Source of the DNA: Strobilurus pachycystidiatus
Taxonomy: Eukaryota; Basidiomycota; Agaricomycetes; Agaricales; Physalacriaceae
Length of the DNA: 64,000 bases
NCBI GenBank assembly: GCA_019915135.1
Contig: JAHLMK010000014.1
Span: forward strand, 434,001-498,000
Reading direction: 5' to 3'
The notes under the pieces are model-generated. The model had not been told where the DNA came from and ran no database searches. It saw only the letters and a program-made list of their open reading frames with translations. Each line of letters begins with the position of its first letter. Positions within the stretch are counted from its first letter, which is position 1. Positions 43,467 through 53,598 of the stretch are shown here, in pieces. Both the position numbers and the translations under genes were made by a program.

Positions 43467-44072
43467 TCATTCAAGAGTAGAGTAAGGAGAGTATGTAACT
43501 CGCAAAATCTCAAAAAGTGTAAAGTGTAGCGGTAGTAAGTACTGATGAACTTCATTAACCGTGAACTTGAAACGTAGCTGACAGTCCATAGTGCTCACTG
43601 AAAACAGTATCTTGTCAGTTCGCGCCGGTACCGCACGCCGACCACCTTGATAGCCCCATGTATGTCCCTTCGCTCCCACAACATCTCGCGCCGCGTCAAC
43701 CAAATCCTCGCTCGCAAAGAAGTGATGTTCATCCTCATACCCAGATGGCCCAGCGTCGGTGTCGGCCACTATATCAACAGGGAACGTTCCAACCACGATC
43801 CCACCGCTTTTTCCCTCCTTCGTCAACAACTTCGCATTGACATTGGCGAAGATAGGGAATCCGGTTTCTTCGGAAACGTGAATCCGGCAATATTGGACGG
43901 TCATTCGAGTCAGATTCGGAAATTTGTGCCGATTCATGAGGACTTGATCGCAAATTCGCCACGGCATTTCGGGATCTCCGTCTTCCATCGTGAATGTCAA
44001 TGAGACAGTCTTTAGACTTTGGTTGCAGCCGTCGTGAAGCCACTTCCTAAGCTGCCTTCGGCGATAAAGCAT
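43467..44072 (-). CDS. Hypothetical protein, 201 aa or 3' exon of a longer gene
   Basis: An uninterrupted frame starts MLYRRRQLRKWLHDGCNQ and contains SLTFTMEDGDPEMPWRICD, NLTRMTVQYCRIHV and DEHHFFASEDLVD before ending at 43,467. Upstream in the same frame the sequence RNLAIIDTELDDYLQAM continues, so the true start is probably further right, perhaps joined to the segment around 44,116-44,355 (MASSGSAGGEEN). Mixed acidic and leucine-rich composition, no domain recognised. Confidence 0.4.
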   Translation of the reverse strand: MLYRRRQLRKWLHDGCNQSLKTVSLTFTMEDGDPEMPWRICDQVLMNRHKFPNLTRMTVQYCRIHVSEETGFPIFANVNAKLLTKEGKSGGIVVGTFPVDIVADTDAGPSGYEDEHHFFASEDLVDAARDVVGAKGHTWGYQGGRRAVPARTDKILFSVSTMDCQLRFKFTVNEVHQYLLPLHFTLFEILRVTYSPYSTLE

Positions 44073-44448
44073 GGCTTGGAGGTAATCGTCCAGCTCAGTG
44101 TCGATGATTGCGAGGTTACGTGTTTTCCTCCCCCCCAGCCGAGCCGCTGCTCGCCATCTTGATGCTCAGCAACAACGCAGTGCTCTTTTGGTCAGAAACA
44201 TCATATTCGATGACATTGGAGCTGCGAACATACACGGACCACTCAACGGGTGTAACGTTGTCTTGCAATTGCAACTGCATTTGAGGCAACTGTTGATCAA
44301 CGTGACGTGGATGACCATGTCGAATATTATTACAAAGTGTGATATCTTTAAACATTGAATCTAGACACTAAAGGTTTCAGAGGACAAAATTCCTTGGATC
44401 GATTCAACAAATTTGGTCGAATTATATCGCCGGCCTGCTACCGAGTGA

Positions 44449-44487
44449 TGTCCATCAGAGTCCGTCAGTGTCCATCAGCATTCATCA
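44449..44487. promoter_or_regulatory. CCATCAG cluster 6
   Basis: GTCCATCAGAGTCCGTCAGTGTCCATCAGC in three units (44,449 on), then a fourth, degenerate TTCATCA. It is flanked on the right by a stretch without genes. Confidence 0.5.
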
Positions 44488-44734
44488 TTTTCTATCATCA
44501 CTAAATGGTGAATAACGACTCATCCTGTGCCTTGTCGAAAAGCGAGAAGGTTTAAAGCAAACTTTCCAGACGCGTAGCGGCTTTGATCAAGGAGAAAACA
44601 CAAGCGGCACGCGACTGTAGACCATCAACTGTAAGCAAAGAACAGACAGGCAAAGTAAAAACAAGCGACGCACCAGTCAACATGAATCTGTAAGCCACGG
44701 CTACGCAACAACAGCGCTGATAAGGCGCATTCTA

Positions 44735-45500
44735 ACGACGTGCGACTCGATATTACCGAGGGAAACATTCATAAGTGAGCCCGGATCCGACGAACGGGGC
44801 GCCAGCTATTGCCAGAGCAAACCGCGGATTAAGCGGCGTCGGCGCTTTAAAGACTATACTACGCGACGTGAGACTCGAGTTTATTGACCGTAGCATTAAA
44901 AGGACGCACGAAAGAATGATCAATAACGCAACATTCAGCGCCGTCGCTCTCGTTGACGTTCCTAGGCGACATTCGAGTTGAGATCGTCAAGCATAGCCAC
45001 AAAAATTGCACGAAAATGACAGCGAAACATCGATTGACAATGCAAACCGCGAATTAAGCGGCATCGGCGCCTTCGGAGACCGTTCTAGGCGACGTGCGAC
45101 TCGAGATCATCGAGCGTGCCAACGAAAAGACGCGCAGAAGAAAGGAAAACAGACGATATTTGTTGCTATGGCAAGCCGCGAGTTACACAGCGTCGCCGCC
45201 CTCGGAGACCATCCTAGGCGACGTGCGACTCGAGATCATCGAGCATAGCCACTAGAATAGCGAAAAAAGACGACAACACATCCATTGACACTGCAAACCG
45301 TGGACTAAACGGTATCGGCGCCCTCGGAGACCATCCTAGGCGACGTGCGACTCGAGATTATCGAGCGTGCCAACGAGAAGACGCGCACAAGAAAGATAAA
45401 TGGCGAAACATTTGTTGCTACTGCAAGCCGCAGATTACGCAGCGTCGACGCCCTCGGAGACCATCCTAGGCAACGTGCAAACTCGGGATTACCGATAGTA
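44735..45500 (+). repeat. Higher-order minisatellite, ~125-bp monomers in ~250-bp dimers
   Basis: A unit containing CTAGGCGACGTGCGACTCGAG recurs near 44,735, 44,862, 44,965, 45,087, 45,212, 45,338 and 45,467. Two monomer types alternate, one with ATCGAGCGTGCCAACGA and one with CATAGCCAC...GCAAACCG. GCAAACCG at 45,043 and 45,293 and GCAAGCCGC at 45,173 and 45,424 give a ~250-bp period. Divergence rises toward the left end, as in arrays that expand from one side. No protein-coding frame is conserved across units. Confidence 0.85.
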
Positions 45501-45593
45501 GCGAAATGTGAGTGGGCGCTGAAAGAAGAAGAGCGCAGCAGCTGAGATCGAATCGGAGTTTGCACTGTGCCGATTTCGCCGCTCGAAATCGGC

Positions 45594-46930
45594 ATGCCCT
45601 TTCCCATTTCCTCGGTCGGATGCTCAACAATTGCCGTGGCTCACAACATGGCGATGCCGTCTACCGTTGCAATTTTCCTCACAGATCCTGGAAAAATGAG
45701 CCATGGAGAGCGCTTTGACGTAAACGTGGTTTCATTATACGATTTACACGTTGTTGACTGATTTACAGATTTTTTCTTCTGTCGCTGGACCGGAAGAGGC
45801 CCATCGCATTTTCAGAACCAGAAAAAAAGCATTTAAGACCGAGAAGAATTGGGCGGCCGCCCCTGCTTGTCCCATTTGCATTTCTCCCTCATCTCCGCCA
45901 AGATATCATCTGAGCTGCGATTGTCAACATCTCTTGTATCATCGAGTATGTAGTACATACAACCAATATCGATGATACTGATCCTTTTTTTTTTTCTAGA
46001 ACTGTATTGAACAATGGTGGTCGCAAGCTCCTCCTCCGCAAAAGAATAGATGTATGTCATTTCGTTCATTTCAATATAATAATCTTGTAACGACGCCGTT
46101 TAGGCGTCCAATGCAAACAATCCGGTTACCTCATAATGATCCACTGGACTCGCACACTTTTTACAGATCGTGCTATCGCTAAGAATAAGGCGACGGCTCG
46201 CAGGAAAGCGCGCAAACAAGCTGATGAAAGGGATGCAGTCAATCGATCGAAATTGGATCGAAAATTCAGCGGGCTCGTTGACGACCGGCCATCCGAGGAA
46301 GTAATTTCACAATATGTGCCCCCAAGCAGCTCTTCTCTTGGTGTTACAACGCCGGGAAGTGGACCTTTTCAACAACTCTCATCTGTAACCCCGTCTACCA
46401 CAATTTCGGGTACGACCACAATCCATACGCCTCCTTTGTCTCGTCGCCCATCCGCGATGTCGTCTTCCACTTCTGCACTCGAGGTCATAGACATCGCATC
46501 TAGCGACGATGATGATCAATTTCACCCCTTGCCCGGTCACCGTCAAATTCCTCATTCCGCTGCACATCCCGCTCACGCACACGATCCTCCCAACAATGAT
46601 GATCTTGCTCGTTCACCCGCCCAGGATCTTTCCAGCGATGATGATCTTCTTCCTCCTCCAGCTGTTTATGGTCGTTATTCTCCTCCCACTCTACGCGCCC
46701 GTCCCCATCGAAATGCTTCTGATCGGCGCATTCGTCCCAGAACAGATTTATCGAGCGATGACGATCTTTCACCTCCCCCGACTAATCGTAGTCGTCCGAC
46801 ACCTTCTCTCCCACGTCTTTCTACAAGACAATACAATCGTCAACCGAATCCCCGACCTCCCCGAAATCAACCACGTCCTTCCGCAGGATCTTCCAGTCGA
46901 CCTTTGCCTCCTGGCTATAACAGGACTTAG
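45594..46930 (+). CDS. RING-type protein with SIM-like acidic repeats, 393 aa
   Basis: Exons 45,594-45,719; 45,769-45,945; 46,000-46,051; 46,104-46,930. From about residue 77 a RING-like finger reads CPIC, x11, CDCQHLLYHR, NCIEQWW, then CVQC after the last intron, consistent with a C3H2C3/C3HC4-type E3 ligase finger. A basic stretch follows (ARRKARKQADERD). The tail is disordered, Pro/Arg/Ser-rich, and holds LEVIDIASSDDDD, a textbook SUMO-interaction motif followed by Ser/Asp, and then three DLSSDDDL or DDLARS-type acidic units. RING plus SIMs is the layout of SUMO-targeted ubiquitin ligases, though here the RING is N-terminal. Function inferred from architecture only. Confidence 0.8.
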
Positions 46931-47436
46931 ATCAAGAGCAGTCGCGATCGCGTAGCGAGAATGGGTAGATTTGGCCTGCGACTCAATAGTGTTGGACTAG
47001 ACACAAATTTTTGCGGTAGAGTTTTGATCCTGCTTGAATTTTTTTTGCACTATCCCTTGCTCTGTGTTCTTGTACCAATTGTGGTTTCGTCGCTTTGTTC
47101 TGTACGTTTCGACACCAAGGCCGCTCTGTGCCATATCGCTATTTATCTAGTACATCTTCGGTCGACCTGACGCGGCATAAGATCAAGCTGTTCATTAGAA
47201 TTGTTTATGGCGTTGTACGTGCACCAGCTGATATTGTTACCCATCGATGTCCACTGATGTACACTTATGTTCACTGATGGCCACTGATGAACGCTGATGG
47301 CCGTACATGATGAATTCACTTAAACACCGAATGTTGAGTGAATTGATCGCTCGAATGGAAAATGTAAGAGGCAAATTTCTATACAATTCTGATAGATTCA
47401 ACCACAATTATGTAGCCGTATAACAAAGACGGTGTA
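46931..47436. other. Intergenic between convergent genes
   Basis: No gene. Carries CTGATGG cluster 7 at 47,248-47,302, here between two gene ends rather than in front of a start. Confidence 0.45.
47248..47302. promoter_or_regulatory. CTGATGG cluster 7
   Basis: GTCCACTGATGTACACTTATG, TTCACTGATGGCCACTGATG and AACGCTGATGG: five units in the CACTGATGG orientation. Confidence 0.5.
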
Positions 47437-49077
47437 CTAATAAATCTCGTCATCGCTGTCTTCCTCCGATAACTGAAAGTCAACGGTAGACGATTCCGTC
47501 GTGCGAAACCCGACTGGGTTAATAACACCGATGGGCTTCGGGGAAAGGATAGACTCATGCCAAGAGGAAGCGCCAATGCCTTTTCCTTTTCTTTTGTAAC
47601 CGACATCGTCCGTCAATTGAGTAACACTCTGAGCGTTGAAACTCAAACGAGCTGTTCCATTGGACGTGAACTTGGAGATGGTGAAGATAACCAGGACCGC
47701 GCGATTGTCTTTGACCTCTCCACCATGAATGGGCGGTAGGTCCCAGTACTTTTTGAGACCGAAGGCTTGGCGACCGTCGAAAAGGGGGACTACAATTATA
47801 GTCAGAGAGCAATCAATACAAATAAGATGAGACGTTACTTGTGTGATTGTAAGGCAAGATGTCATGACCGTGCGTAGTGGCACTAGGCGGCTTAGAGTCC
47901 ATCTCGGAATTGTTTTCGGCTGAAGACCATCTCAAGGCGAGAACGAAAGATAGAAAACGAGAACGCACCAACGGAAGACATGCGATACGTAGAGAACAAC
48001 AAGCCGTTTTCGTCCTGATCCACTGGAAAAACGACGTTGCTGATGCCCATGGCAGGTCCTAACACAGCCGCCATCCGGTCCACTGTTCGACCGAAAGGAC
48101 GAACGACGATAGATTTGAACTTTTCACCATTTCCCAGACGTGATTCAAAAGCGATTCCTGTGATGAAGCACGACGCCGCCTTTTTAGCGCCTTTCTTCAA
48201 CAGGCGACCCTGACCAATCCTCATGGGATCAGTCGCCTTGTCGTCTTTCTTCGTACTGCGGAGAGTGAAATCTTTGGGGTTCATGGTCGCGAGGTTGAAG
48301 AGACTCGCATGACCGCGCCGCATGACAGAGCGGAGGATTTTTCTACGATTGAGGAGTCAATCTTTATCGTATGCGCACGTCAATGAATCACGTACTCGGC
48401 GTTGCTCTCGTTCGCAAAGATATCGTCGGCGACTTCGAACGTCGGAATATCAACCGAGCCTCCGGTTTTTCCGACACACATCGCAGAATACGCAACGCCT
48501 TTCAAATTGTGTGTGCCCGGCGGTAGGTCGAATGCAGTGAGCACAAAAGATGGCTGAGCGGTCGAGTCAGGCGACGGCGGTGGTTGCACTCGATTCGTTC
48601 CGACAGGGGTGAACGGCGTCTCAGGTTTAGCAGGGGGCGGTCCTAAGCTGGGTGGAGTGCGAGAACGAAGTATACCGACATCTTTTGCAACGTCTGGAGA
48701 AGGCTTTAGTCCTTCCTCTCTGGATCTAGCATCACTAGGGGAATAGATGAACGACATGCGAAAAAGACAATAAAAAAATGAGGCCAACCCGCCAGCAGCC
48801 CGAATGTCGGGTTTTCCAGGCTTAGGACTGTGAGAGAAATTGATTAACACTTTGAAGGGTAAAGGAAATAGACTTCTCACCCAGAAGCATTGTTTAATTC
48901 GACTTGTTGACCAGTAGAGGACGTCGCTGCGAGTAAAGGTTTCCCCGGGCTGTTTGTATCGGTACGCGCTTTATGTTCTTGAGCAAGCCCGTCGCCACTG
49001 GAAATAGAGGGGTAAATAAGCTGTCCGAGAATGGGGACAATGGGAAGATCAATCTGACCTGTCGAATTGCTGGACAT
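47437..49077 (-). CDS. Beta-rich paralogous family member V
   Basis: Traced from ATG 49,077 (MSSNSTGQIDLPIVPILG) through Pro-rich exons (SRTPPSLGPPPAKPETP, TFEVADDIFANESNAE). It continues through KFKSIVVRPFGRTVDRMAAV and GISNVVFPVDQDENGL, then SEMDSKPPSATTHGHDILPY, IPLFDGRQAFGLKKYWD and AVLVIFTISKFTSNGTAR. It ends at 47,437 after EEDSDDEIY. The introns have GT-AG borders of about 44-55 nt and preserve frame. The block IVVRPFGRTVDRMAA equals IVVKPLVRTWHRTAA of gene X, and the VIFTISKF strand block equals segments of W and X. The alternating-strand core could be an OB- or immunoglobulin-like fold. A family I recognise only as common in Agaricomycetes. Confidence 0.65.
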
Positions 49078-49814
49078 CGGATCCTGAGGGTTTGGGACTG
49101 AAGAAGAGTCAATTCGCGACAAGCAAACGAGAAAAAGTAAGAGCGAACCCGGGCGTGCCGCTTGGTCTAGAAAACAGTGATCAGTGGCTTGTAGCGGTTT
49201 CCAGCAAATCCTCACTTCATTCTTTTTGGGTCTGGTTCCTCGGTTTCGGGAGGATGCCCGTGTTTACTGGCGCCGTTGTTGGATCTAGTGACCATGGGAG
49301 CTGACATTCAGACGAGTGTAACAGGTACGTGTCGGCGGTTGGTTTTAAATGATTTCGTTGAAAAATGGCGCGCACCCTCTGGAGTCGGAACGTTTCCGAC
49401 GAGATCAGCCCGCAACGATTTCCCGATTTCATTGCAAATTTAGATCGAGTGTCTTTAGCGGAACACCCTGAATCGCAAAGTCTTAGCGAGGAACCCTAGA
49501 TCGCGAAGTCGAGACTTCGCGAAGATTTACCGTTTTCATTTGAAATATGTGTCAATGAAATGCTTCACGTCGAGTAAGTCGGAATCTGTAACCATTTGCC
49601 GGTTCCATTGAGCATCGTAGATCGCGAGGTCGACGCTTCGCAAAAATTTACCGTTTACGTCGTAAATGTCGATCAGCCGCTTTCATCGGAATGCTGTGGA
49701 TAGAGTGAGGCAGAATCCGTAATAAGTCGCCGTTTTCATGGCGAATGCTCATCGGTCATCTCTTCCGATATACACTGAGATAAAACACTTCTCGTTTCTA
49801 CGTGTACTCCGATC
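49078..49814. other. Intergenic with degenerate repeats
   Basis: Between divergent genes V and W. 49,420-49,760 holds several related segments of the type TAGATCGCGA(A/G)GTCGA...CTTCGC(G/A)AA..TTTACCGTTT, roughly 115-125 bp apart. Confidence 0.5.
49501..49522. promoter_or_regulatory. Inverted repeat TCGCGAAGTC/GACTTCGCGA
   Basis: Perfect 10-bp arms with a 2-bp spacer, about 290 bp upstream of gene W and repeated in weaker form at about 49,627-49,652. Suggests a symmetric protein-binding site. Confidence 0.5.
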
Positions 49815-50928
49815 ATGGCTATGCGATACCAACAAGTCGATATAGAAGCTTTGAAGCAACTTTGGCAAGACAACGCCAGTGAGTCTGCAAAATTCAATTG
49901 TGCCCTGAGCGTCAAACTAAATTTCGCAGTAATACCTTCCGTCCGACTTCTGCAATTAGTTCGCTCCAGTGAAGAACATTCCGGAGAGCTTCAACTCCAC
50001 CGATATACAAAGGAAACCGACATAGAGACTTCCTTTAATGTGTCTGACGCTCGCGACGGCAACAAGTATCTTGTATGGAAAGACAGCGGAGAACAGGTCA
50101 CCTTGAATGTTCAAGGTTGGCTGCTTTCTTGCGCCTTCCTTCCGTTTCTCGTCTCTGGAGGTCGCTTCAGGTTTGTCGTCCTCTAGTCGATTTTACAATG
50201 CTCTCATCCAATACATAGTAACAAAATGTCTCTAATTCGTCAATCCCTTCGCCTGACTTCATTAGCGGACGACATCCATTTTACCAACGCAAACACGGCG
50301 GTGGAAGCCATTTTCAAGTACATGTCGACGTTTTGCGGTCGCGACGACGGGTTGGAATACCGGGCACCGAAAATGGACGATCTCCTTCTATTCTCCGCCG
50401 AGAGTAGGTTGTTCACGAGCGAGAAGCACGCGGATAACTTGCCAGAGGCCGTCGTAACCGCTGATATCGATCCCGACGATGAATTACGGAGGCTCAGTCG
50501 GTCGTACAATCACAAATACACGACTGACAACGAAGTTATATTCAAAGAATGGGTCGCTGATGATGACGCTCTGAGGTGCGCATGCGAATCACTTTCCCAT
50601 TCTGACTAAAAATCCTCGCTACAGTCTCGAACTTCGACCTTCTGGACGATTCATCGAACCCGGCCATTTGGTGAACGCATTAGTCTCGTTTCGCATCACT
50701 ACTTTTGGGAAATTCAGCCGCTTCGTCGTTAAATTAGAGGAGGTGGCGGTCATCGATCGTTCGGCCGCGAAGGTTCGTCCCCGCTTCATCTATATTTTCA
50801 CTCAACTCAATCGATCACAGATGCTGGAAAAACTCAAGATCGCGCATGCTCCCCAGCGAGGGATCGCTGCACCGCCAGCAAAGCGCGCGCGGAAGTCAAA
50901 TACAATCGACGTTTCCATGCACGCGTAA
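49815..50928 (+). CDS. Beta-rich paralogous family member W
   Basis: Exons: ATG 49,815 (MAMRYQQVDIEALKQLWQDN), then IIPSVRLLQLVRSSEEHSG to about 50,171, then NKMSLIRQSLRLTSLADD to about 50,575, then SLELRPSGRFIEPGHLVNAL, with a last small exon MLEKLKIAHAPQRG to the stop at 50,928. Introns are 44-56 nt. HLVNALVSFRITTFGKFSRF matches the VIFTISKF (V) and ATMFTIKAYNWEEN (X) blocks. The C-terminus is basic (PAKRARKSN), suggesting nuclear location. No catalytic residues evident. Confidence 0.65.
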
Positions 50929-50999
50929 ACACAAAAGCAATCTAATATCTTTTTGTAAAATTGGTTTAAATACCCCCTTCTTGCCTTTCCCTTGAGTGT

Positions 51000-51992
51000 T
51001 CAAAACCCCAATCGACCTTCAGTATCACATCAGCTCGTTGAAGATGATTCCTTTGTTGGAACCGAGGATAGAATTGTTCCGCCTCGGACACGCAGATCCA
51101 ATTGGCCCGATGCCTCTATTCACACTCAAAGACCACTGTCGGGGCGATGGAACCAAAGCTAGGTTGACTCTTTTGCCATACATAGCTTCGCGAGCTGATG
51201 TACGACCAGGCAAATACTCAAATGGGTGACAAACCGAGACGTCGGTGGCGTAATCAATATTCATTCCTGCGACCCACCCGATTTTCGGACGGAAGCCGGT
51301 ATACTAAGACCAATGAAATCTCCCGCAGCCCCGTCCTACTTTTACTTGATCGGGGAAGTTGTCGCTTCAGATTTGGTCAGCGAAAACGTTCTGGGGCGAA
51401 TAGTCGTCAAACCTCTAGTTCGGACCTGGCATCGGACCGCTGCCTTTTTGGCAGCGACATTTCAAACAGAGCACATTTCTCTCCCTACTGCCGAATGCAA
51501 TGGACTCGAGTTTGTATCACATACGCCGCTTTGGCACTGTGAGTCTTTACCTTTGAATCCCATAATTCAGGCTTAGCACAATTTAGATGGTGGCAAACGC
51601 TTTCTTGAGAATATCGAGAACGAGCATTTGAGAGAATCGAGAAAAGCCTTCGCTCTCGTGTACGAAGAAATGGGCAAGTGAACAAACTCTCAACGAGGGC
51701 TGCCCCACTCATTGGAGAATCAGTTCCTATCCTCAGATCCACTACTGGTCAACCAGAAGAATGCTGGTATACGTCCCCTGGCAATTTTCCGGACATATCC
51801 TCTGGCTCGGTGGTGGCAACCATGTTCACGATCAAAGCCTACAATTGGGAAGAAAATGAAACGCAGTCGATCAGGTTCAGTTTCGACTTGCATGGCGTTG
51901 TCCAACTCAGCGATTTCGCAAACACCCCGAAAAAGCGCGCATGGGACAAAAACTGGAACCGAGAAGCAGTCAAGGGTGTTATTCAGGAATGA
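51000..51992 (+). CDS. Beta-rich paralogous family member X (5' end uncertain)
   Basis: The firm parts are VINIHSCDPPDFRTEAGIL, SYFYLIGEVVASDLVSEN, GRIVVKPLVRTWHRTAAF and SLPTAECNGLEFVSHTPLWH. After one or two short introns near 51,540-51,595 and 51,660-51,712 come SVPILRSTTGQPEECWY, ATMFTIKAYNWEENE and SFDLHGVVQLSDF, with a stop at 51,990-51,992. The N-terminal segment MIPLLEPRIELFRLGH (51,045 on) is in another frame and needs an intron I could not place with certainty. Same order of blocks as in V. Confidence 0.55.
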
Positions 51993-52204
51993 GATGAAAA
52001 ATTGGATATCTAACACACGTAATTGTCGCGGCCTCGGCCGTAGGAGAACACTAGTATCAAGTTGCCTGCGATTTCAACAATTCTAACTTCAAAAACACAA
52101 CGTCTGAGAAGAGGATCATAACAGACAATTCGGCATGACCGTCATGCACATCTCGATCGACAAGCGATGAGCATATATTGGATTTTGATTTGTCACGGTA
52201 TTCG

Positions 52205-53352
52205 TTAATGCCCAAACGTATTCGCTTTGGCGAAGTCCAATCCGAATAAAGTCGGAATGTCAGACCATATCATATCATACGCCCTTTCTTCGTCTTCGGA
52301 CCATTGTTCCCAACAATCCTCGCAAACTTTTCCCTCCTCCGGTAATTGTCTGTCAACCCAGAATTCTGTCAACGTATGTGGCATGGGGCGGACAAAAGCC
52401 TCTAGTGCGAAATCGAGGGCACCTTTAAGCAGACGCTGAGAAACGGCCACGCGTGTACTGCGACAATGGTGTTGATTGCATCTTCCTGAATCCACATCTC
52501 CAATCCAAGCCCAACCATCTCTGATGACGGCGCGGGTAAGCGCCTCTCGACCGAGTATCAAAGTCTGTACGTCCAGGCCGAGCAAATCCGTATGAGGGTA
52601 ACTCGCAATCGGTAGGAGGGAAGCCGCATAGACAGCAGGGGGCAACAAAGTAGGGATATCTTCTCTTCGCGCGACAGATACAGCCCAAATGGCCATGTCA
52701 CCGTACCGTATTTTCACCGAGGCGTTATGCATGTGAATGCCAAAAGTCTTCCTGTCCGAAGGATAAATAGAATTAAGATGCTCGATTATGGACTGCTGGA
52801 ATGTTGGACAGAGATATTTCGTCGTGACGTCCATCATGTCTGCGAGGGCTTTATGCCGCAAGAAATCTTTTGTCGGTTGGAAGTATCTGTTCCAAAGTCA
52901 GGCTCGAGAACGATACTTAACCCGCGAACAATTGCGCACCTGAATTGGTACATCAACCGCAACAGGATGCGCAGTTGATCAACATGGTCATCCAGAGGGA
53001 GAATCGTGCATAGCGACTTCACATGTTCCTGATTGGATGCTGGATGCAGCGAAGGAGCGGCCAATTCAAACATGTCTTTGAAAAAGTCGGAATGCAAAGT
53101 GAGGACGCCGCGATGGACGCAAAATCCAATGGGTTTGAGACGTTCCGATGGCCAAACCGTGTTATCGGCGTACCAGGACGAGTACGTGTGATGCCTGCTG
53201 CTGACGAGAATGATATTCCCGTCCGGAAACCAGAATTCTGAATCCCGCTCGTACACGAGCGAGGGGTCTGCGAGTTCATCCAGTTTGCGTTTTTTGGCGA
53301 TCTCTGAAGCGTCGGTCATTTCGGTAAGGGAAGTCGTGGAGGGAATGGGCAA
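52205..53352 (-). CDS. BTB/POZ-domain protein, 365 aa
   Basis: Two exons (52,917-53,352 and 52,205-52,866) separated by a 50-nt intron. The BTB domain is evident from WFPDGNIILVS, FCVHRGVLTLHSDFFKDMF and LPLDDHVDQLRILLRLMY (residues ~40-130). The remainder is the usual Agaricomycete helical extension (ALADMMDVTTKYLC, WAVSVARREDI) with a Cys/His-containing segment SGRCNQHHCR and C-x2-C (CEDCWEQWSEDEE). BTB proteins of this type often serve as Cullin-3 adaptors; the substrate is unknown. Confidence 0.85.
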
Positions 53353-53598
53353 TGGAGGTAAGTCATCAACTCGAGCAGTTTAGGAGCGAAAAGAACAGCC
53401 GGCCAGGTTTCGGGTTTTCCCGTTTTCGGCCCAGACATAGTACACCCGAAACCAGCGAAATTCTATCGGCCGCAAGTACGAACATCAACCACATGTCCAG
53501 CAGCGAAGAAAGGATTTATCCGGGCTGACTGTTAGTCAAGATCACTGACTGCGTCGACAAAGAATTTTCCTACTAAGATGGTCGATAAAGCGCGTATT
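53353..53598. other. Intergenic
   Basis: About 250 bp without features between two same-strand genes. Confidence 0.4.

Noticed and set aside
44735..45500. CRISPR array
   Set aside because: The units are ~125-250-bp direct repeats without unique spacers of constant size, and the genome is eukaryotic.
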